From assembly GCA_964454675.1 (NCBI GenBank), contig CAYVUB010000003.1, positions 1 through 64,000 on the forward strand: a stretch of DNA of 64,000 nt, written 5' to 3'. Source of the stretch: CAYVUB01 sp964454675 (GTDB lineage Bacteria; Bacteroidota; Bacteroidia; Flavobacteriales; Flavobacteriaceae). Below the pieces are notes generated by a model. The model did no database searches. It was not told where the DNA came from and saw only the letters and a program-made list of their open reading frames with translations. Shown here one piece after another: positions 7,375-16,173 of this stretch. The position numbers were made by a program, and so were the translations under genes. Each line of letters starts with the position of its first letter. Positions within the stretch are counted from its first letter, which is position 1.

Positions 7375-9927
7375 ATGGCAGAAGGAGAAAAACTTATTCC
7401 AATTAACATTGAAGATGAAATGAAATCGGCTTACATTGACTATTCAATGTCGGTCATTGTGTCACGTGCATTACCGGATGTAAGAGATGGTTTAAAACCC
7501 GTACACAGACGTGTACTTTACGGAATGCACGAATTGGGGGTAAGATCAAATACCGCACACAAAAAATCAGCAAGAATCGTAGGAGAAGTATTAGGTAAGT
7601 ACCATCCGCATGGTGATACATCAGTTTATGATGCAATGGTACGTATGGCTCAAGAATGGAGCTTACGGTATATGCTTATAGATGGTCAGGGAAATTTTGG
7701 ATCTATTGACGGCGACAGTCCGGCAGCAATGCGTTATACCGAAGCACGTATGCGTAAAATATCTGAAGATATGCTCGCAGATATCGACAAAGAAACGGTT
7801 GACCATAAACTTAATTTTGACGACACCTTACAAGAACCAACGGTATTGCCTACACGTATTCCGGGGTTATTGGTAAACGGTGCTTCCGGTATTGCCGTAG
7901 GTATGGCAACCAATATGCCGCCACACAATATAAGTGAAGTGTGCGATGGCATTATTGCATATATTGATAATCCTGATATTGAAGTTGACGAACTCATTAC
8001 ACACGTTAAAGCTCCGGATTTTCCGACAGGCGGAACCATTTATGGCTATGATGGAGTAAAAGAAGCCTTCAGAACAGGTCGCGGACGTATCGTTATAAGA
8101 GGAAAAGCAAACTTTGAAGAAGTGCAAGGACGCGAATCAATAATTGTTACCGAAATCCCTTATCAGGTTAACAAGGCAGAAATGATTAAAAAAACTGCCG
8201 ATTTGGTCAACGAAAAGAAAATTGAAGGCATTGCAAACATCAGAGACGAATCTGACAGAAACGGAATGCGTATTGTATATGTTTTAAAGCGCGATGCTAT
8301 TCCAAATATCGTTTTAAACACCTTATATAAATACACAGCACTGCAATCATCTTTTAGTGTTAATAACATTGCGTTGGTTAACGGTCGTCCGTTATTATTG
8401 AATCTCAGAGATTTAATCCTTCATTTTGTGGAGCATCGCCACGATGTTGTTGTAAGACGCACTACTTACGAATTGCGTAAAGCCGAAGAGCGTGCTCATA
8501 TTTTGGAAGGATTAATTATCGCTTCAGATAATATAGATGAAGTAATTGCTATCATCAGAGCATCATCAAATGCCGATGAAGCCCGTGAAAAATTGATGGA
8601 ACGCTTTAAGCTTTCAGAAATTCAGGCAAAAGCGATTGTAGAAATGCGTTTGCGTCAATTGACAGGGCTGGAGCAGGACAAATTACGTTCGGAATATGAA
8701 GAATTGTTATTGACCATTGAAGATTTGAAAGACATTTTAGCCAAAAAAGAACGTCGTATGCAAATCATAAAAGACGAAACGCTTCATGTTAAAGAAAAAT
8801 ATGGTGATGCACGCCGTTCTTCAATAGAATATTCCGGAGGCGATTTAAGTATTGAAGATATGATTGCAGACGAGCAGGTAGTTATTACCATTTCGCATGC
8901 AGGATATATCAAAAGAACCTCATTAACCGAATACAAAACCCAAAACAGAGGCGGAGTAGGCCAAAAAGCATCCACAACCCGTAACGAAGATTTCTTAGAG
9001 CATCTATTTGTAGGTACCAACCATCAATACATGCTGTTCTTTACCCAAAAAGGAAAATGTTTCTGGATGCGTGTGTATGAAATTCCCGAAGGAAGCAAAA
9101 CTTCAAAAGGAAGAGCTATTCAAAACCTTATAAATATTGAGCAGGATGATAAGGTAAAAGCTTTTATCTGTACTCAGGATTTAAAAGATGAAGCCTACAT
9201 AAACAGCCATTATGTCATTATGGCAACCAAGCAAGGCCAGGTTAAAAAAACATCGTTGGAGCAATATTCGCGTCCGCGGGCAAATGGTATTAATGCAATC
9301 ACCATTAAAGAAGATGATGAATTGCTTGAAGCACGTTTAACTACAGGGCAAAGTCAGGTAATGCTGGCATTAAAGTCCGGTAAAGCTATACGTTTTGAAG
9401 AAGCCAAAACGCGACCAATGGGACGAAGCGCATCGGGTGTAAGAGGAATTTCACTCGCCGACGACAAAGACGAAGTTATAGGCATGATTGCCATTGAAAA
9501 TCCGCAGGAAGAATCGGTACTTGTAGTTTCTGAAAACGGTTACGGAAAACGAAGCTATATTGATGACCCTGAAGACGGCGAACCTGTTTACCGAATTACC
9601 AACAGAGGCGGAAAAGGGGTGAAAACCATTTCAATTACAGAAAAAACAGGACATCTGGTAGCCATAAAAAGCGTGGTTGATGATGACGATTTAATGATTA
9701 TAAACAAATCTGGAATAGCTATCAGAATGGCAGTTAGTGATTTAAGAATTATGGGGCGTGCAACTCAAGGCGTACGGCTTATCAATTTAAGAAACAACGA
9801 CTCAATTGCAGCAGTTGCCAAAGTAATGAAAGAAGAAGAAAGCGATATCGATTCAGAAAACATTGATAATGAAACTTCTGATGAACATGGCACAACTCTT
9901 GATAACCCAAATGACGATAACAATTAA
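7375..9927 (+). CDS. gyrA: DNA gyrase subunit A
   Basis: The 850-residue protein is the breakage-reunion subunit of DNA gyrase, which with GyrB introduces negative supercoils using ATP. The catalytic tyrosine is Tyr121 in AAMRYTEARM. The quinolone-resistance region reads YHPHGDTSVYD, with Thr82 and Asp86. The C-terminal beta-pinwheel repeats are visible as blades such as GYIKRTSL, GKCFWMRVYEIP, GQVKKTSLEQY and GYGKRSYIDDP. A GyrA-box-like QNRGGVGQKA supports gyrase over topoisomerase IV ParC. The last 30 residues are very acidic. The frame is open 63 codons further upstream, but that part is low-complexity and lysine-rich. The ATG at 7375 (MAEGEKLIPINIE) matches the family start. A TPR gene follows 22 bases later and is probably cotranscribed. 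Confidence 0.97.
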   Translation: MAEGEKLIPINIEDEMKSAYIDYSMSVIVSRALPDVRDGLKPVHRRVLYGMHELGVRSNTAHKKSARIVGEVLGKYHPHGDTSVYDAMVRMAQEWSLRYMLIDGQGNFGSIDGDSPAAMRYTEARMRKISEDMLADIDKETVDHKLNFDDTLQEPTVLPTRIPGLLVNGASGIAVGMATNMPPHNISEVCDGIIAYIDNPDIEVDELITHVKAPDFPTGGTIYGYDGVKEAFRTGRGRIVIRGKANFEEVQGRESIIVTEIPYQVNKAEMIKKTADLVNEKKIEGIANIRDESDRNGMRIVYVLKRDAIPNIVLNTLYKYTALQSSFSVNNIALVNGRPLLLNLRDLILHFVEHRHDVVVRRTTYELRKAEERAHILEGLIIASDNIDEVIAIIRASSNADEAREKLMERFKLSEIQAKAIVEMRLRQLTGLEQDKLRSEYEELLLTIEDLKDILAKKERRMQIIKDETLHVKEKYGDARRSSIEYSGGDLSIEDMIADEQVVITISHAGYIKRTSLTEYKTQNRGGVGQKASTTRNEDFLEHLFVGTNHQYMLFFTQKGKCFWMRVYEIPEGSKTSKGRAIQNLINIEQDDKVKAFICTQDLKDEAYINSHYVIMATKQGQVKKTSLEQYSRPRANGINAITIKEDDELLEARLTTGQSQVMLALKSGKAIRFEEAKTRPMGRSASGVRGISLADDKDEVIGMIAIENPQEESVLVVSENGYGKRSYIDDPEDGEPVYRITNRGGKGVKTISITEKTGHLVAIKSVVDDDDLMIINKSGIAIRMAVSDLRIMGRATQGVRLINLRNNDSIAAVAKVMKEEESDIDSENIDNETSDEHGTTLDNPNDDNN

Positions 9928-9949
9928 CAACTATTAAAAATTACCTAAA

Positions 9950-11221
9950 ATGAAAAAACAAACAATTCTTGCTTTGGCAATTTTAGTCAGTACGTTTTCA
10001 TTTGCTCAAAAAAATGAGTTGAAAGCGGCAGAAAAAGCAATTAAAGAAGGAAACTACGCCGATGCTAAAAAAGCAATAAGTGCTGCCGAGCCTTTAATAG
10101 ATTCTGCAGATGATAAAACAAAAGTACAATTCTATTATCTTAAAGGGCAAGCATTATATGCCAATGGAAAAGCATCGAGCACAGATGCGGATGCAGCTGT
10201 TGAAAACTTTGATAAAGCAGAACAATTAGAAGGCGGAAAAGGAAAATACACATCTCTTATTTCTGAAACAAGGCAATCAATGTTTAATGATGCTTTGGCG
10301 AAAGCCAACTCGGCATTAGAAAACAAAAACTATGCAGTATCATCAAGCGGTTTTGAAAGAGTTTACAAATTATCGCCAAGAGATACAACGTTCCTGTATT
10401 ATGCAGCAGTAACAGCAGTGCAAAGTGAAGATTATGATAAAGCTCTAAGACATTATGAAGAGCTTAAAAACCTTAATTACAGTGGTATTGAAACAGAATA
10501 CGTGGCAACATCAAAAGCAACGGGACAAGAAGAAGTTTTTGGTAACAAGCCTTTAAGAGATGCTTCGGTGCGTGCAGGCTCACATACGACACCAAAAGAT
10601 AAAAAAACACCTTCAAAAAAAGCAGAAATTGCTAAAAATATTGGCTTGATATACATCAATAAAGGACAAAATGAAAAAGCTATTGCAGCTATGAAAGATG
10701 CAAGAAAAGTGAATCCCGATGATGTAAGTTTGATTATCTCTGAAGCTAATGTGCAATTGCAAATGGGTAACAAAGAGGAGTTTAAGTCTTTAGTACAAGA
10801 AGCTTTAAGTAAAGACCCTAATAATGCCGAATTATTATTCAATCTGGGAATTCTTGCGGCAGAAGCAGGCGAAAAAGAATCTGCAAAAACATATTATGAC
10901 AAAGCGGTAGAAATAAAACCCGATTATGTAGATGTTTATATTAATATGGCTGTACTGGCATTATCAAATGAACAAGGTATTATTGAACAAATGAATGCTT
11001 TAGGAACTTCTGCTGCCGATAATAAAAAGTATGACCAATTAAAAGCCGATATACTAAATGTATATAAAGAAGCTATTCCTTACTTGGAAAAAGCTCTAAA
11101 ATTACAGCCTAATAATTTGAATGCTGCAAAAACCTTAATGAATATTTACAACGCATCTGACGATACAGATAAATATCAAGCGTTGAAAGCCAAAGTGCAA
11201 GCGCTTGAAGCAGGAAACTAA
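9950..11221 (+). CDS. Exported tetratricopeptide-repeat protein
   Basis: The protein starts with a signal peptide (MKKQTILALAILVSTFSFAQ) and then contains TPR-like helical repeats through most of its 423 residues. The clearest units are near residues 225-260 (NIGLIYINKGQNEKAIAAMKDARKVNPDD), 285-320 (AELLFNLGILAAEAGEKESAKTYYDKAVEIKPD) and 360-400. TPR proteins act as protein-protein scaffolds, and no enzymatic motif is present. It lies 22 bases behind gyrA, an arrangement I have the impression is common in flavobacteria, and ends at a strong hairpin. A periplasmic location is inferred and the partner is unknown. Confidence 0.85.
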   Translation: MKKQTILALAILVSTFSFAQKNELKAAEKAIKEGNYADAKKAISAAEPLIDSADDKTKVQFYYLKGQALYANGKASSTDADAAVENFDKAEQLEGGKGKYTSLISETRQSMFNDALAKANSALENKNYAVSSSGFERVYKLSPRDTTFLYYAAVTAVQSEDYDKALRHYEELKNLNYSGIETEYVATSKATGQEEVFGNKPLRDASVRAGSHTTPKDKKTPSKKAEIAKNIGLIYINKGQNEKAIAAMKDARKVNPDDVSLIISEANVQLQMGNKEEFKSLVQEALSKDPNNAELLFNLGILAAEAGEKESAKTYYDKAVEIKPDYVDVYINMAVLALSNEQGIIEQMNALGTSAADNKKYDQLKADILNVYKEAIPYLEKALKLQPNNLNAAKTLMNIYNASDDTDKYQALKAKVQALEAGN

Positions 11222-11240
11222 CAAGGTCAAAACACAATAA

Positions 11241-11269
11241 AAAAGCCACTTAAATATAAAGTGGCTTTT
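11241..11269. terminator. Bidirectional rho-independent terminator
   Basis: The arms AAAAGCCACTT (11241-11251) and AAGTGGCTTTT (11259-11269) are perfectly complementary around a 7-base loop, with a T-run on the right and an A-run on the left. The hairpin serves the TPR gene and the convergent NlpC/P60 gene, whose stop codon begins at 11271. Confidence 0.85.
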
Positions 11270-11270
11270 T

Positions 11271-12020
11271 TTATATTATTTTTTTGATAACTCTCAATTT
11301 GTGTGTGTGAAGTTTTCGTTCGGTATTATAAATTCCCGAATGATCCAATCTGTCAACACGTACTTTTCCGTGAGCATGAATAATGTAATTATCGTTCATA
11401 ATGATGCCTACATGAATAATTTTACCTTCGTTGTTATCAAAAAACGCTAAATCTCCGGGTTCACTTTCTTCAATAAAGCTCAATGCTTCACCTTGTGTTG
11501 CCTGTTGCGAAGCATCACGAAGAAGTTTGTAACCGTTTAGTTTGTAAACCATTTGGGTAAACCCCGAACAGTCAATGCCAAACGGTGTTTTTCCGCCCCA
11601 TAAGTATGGTGCGTTGAGATATGAATAGGCTGTAGTTATGAGGTTTTCTTTTGGTTGAACGGTGTCTGTAAAATTTCCGTCAAAACTATGATTTAAAAGT
11701 GATAAACCGTTTAATACAGAACCTAACGGAATGGTTTGTAATTGCGTTTCAGCATTCTGGACAAACTCCAATACATCGGTTGAAAGTTTAAGAGGCTCGC
11801 TGTTTATTTTCAAATAATTGTCTTCGGCAATTTCTAAAAACTGTTTGTTGTCAATCCAGCCTTCATAATTATCAAAAGCTATGCGAATTTTACTCCAGTT
11901 TTTCCGTTTTTCCAATACCTTAAAAAAATCGCCATACAGCACTTGAGACACAAGTTCGCTTCTGTCATCAGGCTCTATACGTAAAGGTACTATACTTAAA
12001 CTGGAAATTCCGTACTGCAT
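11271..12020 (-). CDS. NlpC/P60 (C40) peptidase with SH3-like domain
   Basis: The first 65 residues look like a bacterial SH3 domain (RSELVSQVLYGDFFKVLEKRKNWSK is its core). Residues 125-249 form an NlpC/P60 domain with catalytic Cys151 in GIDCSGFTQMVYKL, the first histidine in IIHVGIIM and the third catalytic position in YIIHAHGKV. Such enzymes cleave the D-glutamyl-diaminopimelate bond of cell-wall peptides. No signal peptide is visible, so the enzyme may act in the cytoplasm on recycled muropeptides, as YkfC-type enzymes do. The thiolase gene lies 18 bases upstream on the same strand, so the two are probably cotranscribed. Confidence 0.88.
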   Translation of the reverse strand: MQYGISSLSIVPLRIEPDDRSELVSQVLYGDFFKVLEKRKNWSKIRIAFDNYEGWIDNKQFLEIAEDNYLKINSEPLKLSTDVLEFVQNAETQLQTIPLGSVLNGLSLLNHSFDGNFTDTVQPKENLITTAYSYLNAPYLWGGKTPFGIDCSGFTQMVYKLNGYKLLRDASQQATQGEALSFIEESEPGDLAFFDNNEGKIIHVGIIMNDNYIIHAHGKVRVDRLDHSGIYNTERKLHTHKLRVIKKII

Positions 12021-12038
12021 TAATCCCGTATTGGAAAG

Positions 12039-13217
12039 TTAATTTCTTTCAATAACTATTGCCGAAGCTCCGCCGCCGCCATTACAAATAGCTGCTGCAC
12101 CAATTTTTGCATTATTTTGTTCTAATACATTAAGCAGAGTTACAATAATTCTCGCACCCGAACATCCAAGTGGATGCCCCAATGATACCGCACCGCCGTT
12201 AACATTAATTTTACTTTCGTCTAAGTTAAGAAGTTTTGCATTTGCCAATCCAACCACAGAAAAAGCTTCGTTAAATTCAAAGAAATCTACATCTTCAATA
12301 GAGAGTCCGGCTTTTGCCAATGCTTTTGGCAATGCTTTTGCCGGTGCTGTGGTAAACCATTGTGGTTCATGAGCTGCATCGGCATAACCTTTAATTGTAG
12401 CCAATATTTTTAATCCTAAAGATTCTGCTTTTTCTCTGCTCATTAATACCAAAGCTGCCGCACCGTCATTGATTGTAGAGGCGTTTGCCGCTGTAACGGT
12501 GCCTTCTTTTGTAAATGCAGGTCTTAGTGATGCTATTTTGTCTATCATCACATTTGTATATTCTTCGTCTTTGGTTACAACAACGGCATCACCACGGCGC
12601 TGAGGCACTTCGACAGGAACAATTTCATTGTCAAATTTTCCTGCGTCCCAGGCTGCTGCCGAACGTTTGTAAGATTGAACAGCAAACGCATCTTGCGCTT
12701 CACGGCTTATATTGTATGTTGTTGCACAGGTATCGGCAAAAACTCCCATAGCATTTTGGTCGTACGCATCAACAAGACCATCACGCTGCATACCGTCTTC
12801 TAAGGTTGCGGGTCCGAATTTTGTTGCAGAGCGAGCATGGTAATAATGCGGAATCAAGCTCATGTTTTCCATACCGCCGGCTACAATAATATCGGCATCA
12901 CCAAGTGCAATAGATTGTGATGCCTGCATTACGGCTTTCATACCCGATGCACAAACTTTATTTACTGTTGTGCAAGGTACGGTGTTTGGCAACCCTCCAA
13001 ATATAGCAGCTTGTCTTGCCGGTGCTTGACCGGTTCCGGCTTGAACAACATTGCCCATTAAAACTTCTTGTACCAGCTCGGGGTTTAAATTGATTTTTTC
13101 TAAAGCTCCCTTAATAGCTGCCGCACCCAGTTTTGGTGCAGGAACGGTTGATAAAGCTCCTAAAAAACTTCCTATTGGTGTTCTAACGGCTGATACAATA
13201 ACGACTTCTTTACTCAT
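12039..13217 (-). CDS. Acetyl-CoA C-acyltransferase (thiolase)
   Basis: The 392-residue enzyme is a full-length thiolase. The nucleophile is Cys89 (NKVCASGMKAV), and the two other catalytic residues are His348 (SLGHPLGCSGAR) and Cys378 (AICNGGGG). This numbering coincides with that of the classical biosynthetic thiolase. It catalyses either condensation of two acetyl-CoA or thiolysis of 3-ketoacyl-CoA. The length and residues fit the AtoB/PhaA/FadA group, and sequence alone does not settle direction or chain length. A possible promoter lies upstream, and the peptidase gene follows closely. Confidence 0.93.
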   Translation of the reverse strand: MSKEVVIVSAVRTPIGSFLGALSTVPAPKLGAAAIKGALEKINLNPELVQEVLMGNVVQAGTGQAPARQAAIFGGLPNTVPCTTVNKVCASGMKAVMQASQSIALGDADIIVAGGMENMSLIPHYYHARSATKFGPATLEDGMQRDGLVDAYDQNAMGVFADTCATTYNISREAQDAFAVQSYKRSAAAWDAGKFDNEIVPVEVPQRRGDAVVVTKDEEYTNVMIDKIASLRPAFTKEGTVTAANASTINDGAAALVLMSREKAESLGLKILATIKGYADAAHEPQWFTTAPAKALPKALAKAGLSIEDVDFFEFNEAFSVVGLANAKLLNLDESKINVNGGAVSLGHPLGCSGARIIVTLLNVLEQNNAKIGAAAICNGGGGASAIVIERN

Positions 13218-13244
13218 TTTTAACGGGTTTTATTTTAACTGCTG

Positions 13245-13301
13245 CAAAATTAATGATTTTTAAATGAATACTCATAAGTCCTTATTATTTTATTACTTTT
13301 G
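13245..13301. promoter_or_regulatory. Divergent promoter region of thiolase and HD phosphohydrolase genes
   Basis: On the minus strand TAATTTTG (13245-13252) and on the plus strand TACTTTTG (13294-13301) each match the Bacteroidota -7 box TAnnTTTG. Neither has a TTG at the ideal distance upstream, so both calls are moderate. Confidence 0.4.
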
Positions 13302-13322
13302 AAAGCCTATTGAATGTTAAAA

Positions 13323-15368
13323 ATGAATAGTTTTATAAATAAATGGTACAGGAATCATTCACTTATTTACAAAGTGATTTTGTTTTTTGCTACCACATTT
13401 TTGATAGTATATCTGTTTCCTAAAAGCGGAAAGTTTAAGTATGATTTTGATAAAGACAAACCATGGCAGTCTGAAAATTTGTATGCACCGATAGATTTTG
13501 CCATAAAAAAGACTGCTGATGAGATTGAAGCCGAAAAACGCGAAATCATAAAAAACAATCCGGTATATTTTGACGTAAATACAGCTGTAACTCAAAGTGT
13601 GTTAGATTATTTTGAACAAAAATTCAAAATGACATTTTCGGATTCGATTGTAAGTAATAAACCCGAACTTTTTGACATAAGTAAGTCTGTTTTACAGCAG
13701 TTGTACCTTTATGGGGTTTTGGACGAAATTCATGATTTTTCGGAAGATAAATTTGTTATTCTTATCGAAAACAACCGGCAAATCTCTACGACAACATTTT
13801 CAAAACTTGCCAGAACCAACAGCTTTACACAAGAATTAAACAGAAAATTACAGGCAAAAAACTATTCAAAATATACAGCTGCAATTACCACGTTATTTAA
13901 TGAATCGATACAACCTAACGTAAGTTTTAATAAATCAATTTCTGAGCAGTCTTTACAAGAGCAGCTCAAAAGCATATCGCCTGTATATGGTTATGTTGAA
14001 AAGGGCTTGTTGATTATTTCAAAAAAGGAAATTGTAGATACTCAAAAATACAATATCTTAAAATCTTTAGAATCTGAATACGTATCCAATGTATGGACTG
14101 CATCCAATTATAACTGGGTTGTTTTTGCGTATGCATTGCTTGTGGCCATTACTTTATTGATGCTGTTACTGTTTCTTAGAAAATACAGGCTCGAAGTGTT
14201 TTTAAACAATACAAAAGTAACGTTCATATTTTTTAATATGTTTTTAATGATTTTGCTTACAACGCTCATCATTAATTACGATTCAAAATATGTTTACATA
14301 GTGCCGTTATGCGTATTGCCATTAATTCTGAAAGCGTTTTTTGATGCCAGGTTAGGTTTGTTTGCACACATGCTCACGGTATTATTGTTGGGATTTATAG
14401 TTCCTAACAGTTATGAGTATATGTTTTTACAAATCATTGCCGGAATTGTAACCATATTAACGGTTTCAGAATTGTACAAACGGGCAAACCTGTTCATATC
14501 TGTCGGGCAGATTACATTAATTTATATCATTGCTTACTTTGCGTTTATCGTTATTCATGAAGGAAATATCAACAATATAGACATTACAACCTTCGGGATG
14601 TTTATTTTATGCGGATTGGCAACACTTTTTGTACAGCCGCTTATCTATATCTACGAAAAACTTTTCGGGTTGGTATCTGATGTGTCTTTGCTGGAACTTT
14701 CTGATACCAATACAAAATTACTGAAAGAACTTTCAAACAAAGCACCGGGAACATTTCATCATTCACTAAATGTTGCAAATCTGGCAGAAGCATCGGCAAA
14801 TGAAATAGGCGCAAATGCAATGCTGGTAAGGGTAGGAGCATTGTATCACGATGTAGGAAAGATGAAAAACCCTACCTATTTTACAGAAAATCAATCTACA
14901 GGAATTAACCCGCATGACGAGCTGTCATCAAGAGAAAGCACCAGAATTATCACAGGGCATATTATTGACGGTATTGAGATTGCAAAAAAATATAATCTGC
15001 CCGACAGGGTGATTGATTTTATCAGAACGCATCACGGTACAAGTCTGGTGTATTATTTTTATAAAAAAGAAAAAGAAGCAAATGCAGGTGTAAGTGAATC
15101 GAGCTATCGTTATCCCGGGCCAAAACCTTTTAGCAAAGAAACAGCTATTTTAATGATGTGCGATAGTGTAGAAGCCGCATCAAAAAGTTTAAAAGAACCA
15201 TCATCGTCAAAAATTGATGTGTTTGTAGAAAACATCGTCAATAAACAAATGGATGACGGGCAATTTTTGAATGCCGATATAACGTTTAAAGAGATAGAAT
15301 CCATCAAAAAAGTATTGAAGGGAAAACTATCCAATATTTTTCATCTTAGGATAGAATATCCTGAATAA
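13323..15368 (+). CDS. PgpH-type membrane HD phosphohydrolase (probable cyclic di-AMP phosphodiesterase)
   Basis: The N-terminus has one membrane segment (VILFFATTFLIVYLF), followed by an extracytoplasmic region of about 200 residues typical of the 7TMR-HDED family. Seven hydrophobic segments follow between about residues 265 and 455. The C-terminal cytoplasmic HD domain shows FHHSLNVANLAEASA, the metal-binding ALYHDVGKM and RTHHGTSL. In the PgpH family this domain hydrolyses cyclic di-AMP to pApA. The assignment is from architecture, since I could not align it to a reference. Start codons at 13314 and 13323 are both possible. I choose 13323 because the -7 box at 13294-13301 leaves too little leader for the first. 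Confidence 0.88.
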   Translation: MNSFINKWYRNHSLIYKVILFFATTFLIVYLFPKSGKFKYDFDKDKPWQSENLYAPIDFAIKKTADEIEAEKREIIKNNPVYFDVNTAVTQSVLDYFEQKFKMTFSDSIVSNKPELFDISKSVLQQLYLYGVLDEIHDFSEDKFVILIENNRQISTTTFSKLARTNSFTQELNRKLQAKNYSKYTAAITTLFNESIQPNVSFNKSISEQSLQEQLKSISPVYGYVEKGLLIISKKEIVDTQKYNILKSLESEYVSNVWTASNYNWVVFAYALLVAITLLMLLLFLRKYRLEVFLNNTKVTFIFFNMFLMILLTTLIINYDSKYVYIVPLCVLPLILKAFFDARLGLFAHMLTVLLLGFIVPNSYEYMFLQIIAGIVTILTVSELYKRANLFISVGQITLIYIIAYFAFIVIHEGNINNIDITTFGMFILCGLATLFVQPLIYIYEKLFGLVSDVSLLELSDTNTKLLKELSNKAPGTFHHSLNVANLAEASANEIGANAMLVRVGALYHDVGKMKNPTYFTENQSTGINPHDELSSRESTRIITGHIIDGIEIAKKYNLPDRVIDFIRTHHGTSLVYYFYKKEKEANAGVSESSYRYPGPKPFSKETAILMMCDSVEAASKSLKEPSSSKIDVFVENIVNKQMDDGQFLNADITFKEIESIKKVLKGKLSNIFHLRIEYPE

Positions 15369-15411
15369 TAGTGTGGTATAGTATTGATTGAGAGTTTTTA
15401 CAGCTGTACTA

Positions 15412-16173
15412 TTAAAAGTCATTCAATACATCAAATTCAGGAATTGGATAAAATTGAATTTGATTAGGGTTATTTACGTTTTTGGTAACTGCTATGGCTC
15501 CAACATAATCCGGATTTATATTGAAGCTGAAAACGTTAATATTATTAAAGCCCGACAACAATGTTGATGGTACAGAATGTAACCCGTTAGTTGCAGGGAT
15601 TTGAGTAATAGTATCTTCAATACCTTTTCCTGTGGCTTTTACAATGGCTTCTTTTCTTGTCCAGAATGTGTAAAAAACGAGATGTTTATCGTTACTGTTG
15701 GCAATTTCATTTATTTCAACCTGATTAAAAACAGTTGGTAAAATTTCTTTATAGTCAAATTCCTTATTAATATGTTCTATATCAACTCCTACGGGACTTT
15801 TGGCTATTGCAATAATGGCATAATCTCCGGCGTGCGTAACATTAAAAAAAATTGATGGATGAAAAGCTAAAAAAGGTTTTTTATTAGAGTCATTACTAAT
15901 GATTATTTTATCAATCGTTAAGCCCGTATGCTCTGCTAAAAGAAATTTTAATAGTGTTCGGCAAATTATAAATCTGTTTTTGTCTTTTATGAAATGGTAT
16001 CTATTGGCCTGGTCACGTTCAGAATCTGATAAAAAATCTTTTGTGCCGGAAACTAAATTATAAAATTTTAAAAGCTCAATCTCATAAAGTTTTACATCAA
16101 GATTTTCCTGCTTTTTCTGATAGTTATCTTGAGTAGAGATTACTAATGTTTCACAAAATAAACTACTATACAT
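15412..16173 (-). CDS. Sfp-type 4'-phosphopantetheinyl transferase
   Basis: The enzyme transfers the phosphopantetheine arm of coenzyme A to the conserved serine of carrier domains. The diagnostic motifs are present: NVTHAGDYA (His114), VGVDIE (magnesium ligands Asp131 and Glu133) and WTRKEAIVKATGKG (Trp171, Lys174, Glu175, Lys179). Length (253 residues) and motif spacing fit the Sfp/Gsp type rather than AcpS. Its ATG lies inside the last codons of the upstream NRPS gene, an 8-base overlap that suggests translational coupling. It is therefore very probably the dedicated activator of the three carrier domains encoded upstream. The first 25 residues are not conserved-looking, so the exact start is less certain than the gene. 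Confidence 0.93.
   Translation of the reverse strand: MYSSLFCETLVISTQDNYQKKQENLDVKLYEIELLKFYNLVSGTKDFLSDSERDQANRYHFIKDKNRFIICRTLLKFLLAEHTGLTIDKIIISNDSNKKPFLAFHPSIFFNVTHAGDYAIIAIAKSPVGVDIEHINKEFDYKEILPTVFNQVEINEIANSNDKHLVFYTFWTRKEAIVKATGKGIEDTITQIPATNGLHSVPSTLLSGFNNINVFSFNINPDYVGAIAVTKNVNNPNQIQFYPIPEFDVLNDF

Noticed and set aside
7612..7636. Thr82 in the GyrA quinolone-resistance region as a resistance mutation
   Set aside because: Threonine at this position is, as I recall, the normal residue in some flavobacteria and other groups, and Asp86 is unchanged. No evidence of resistance.
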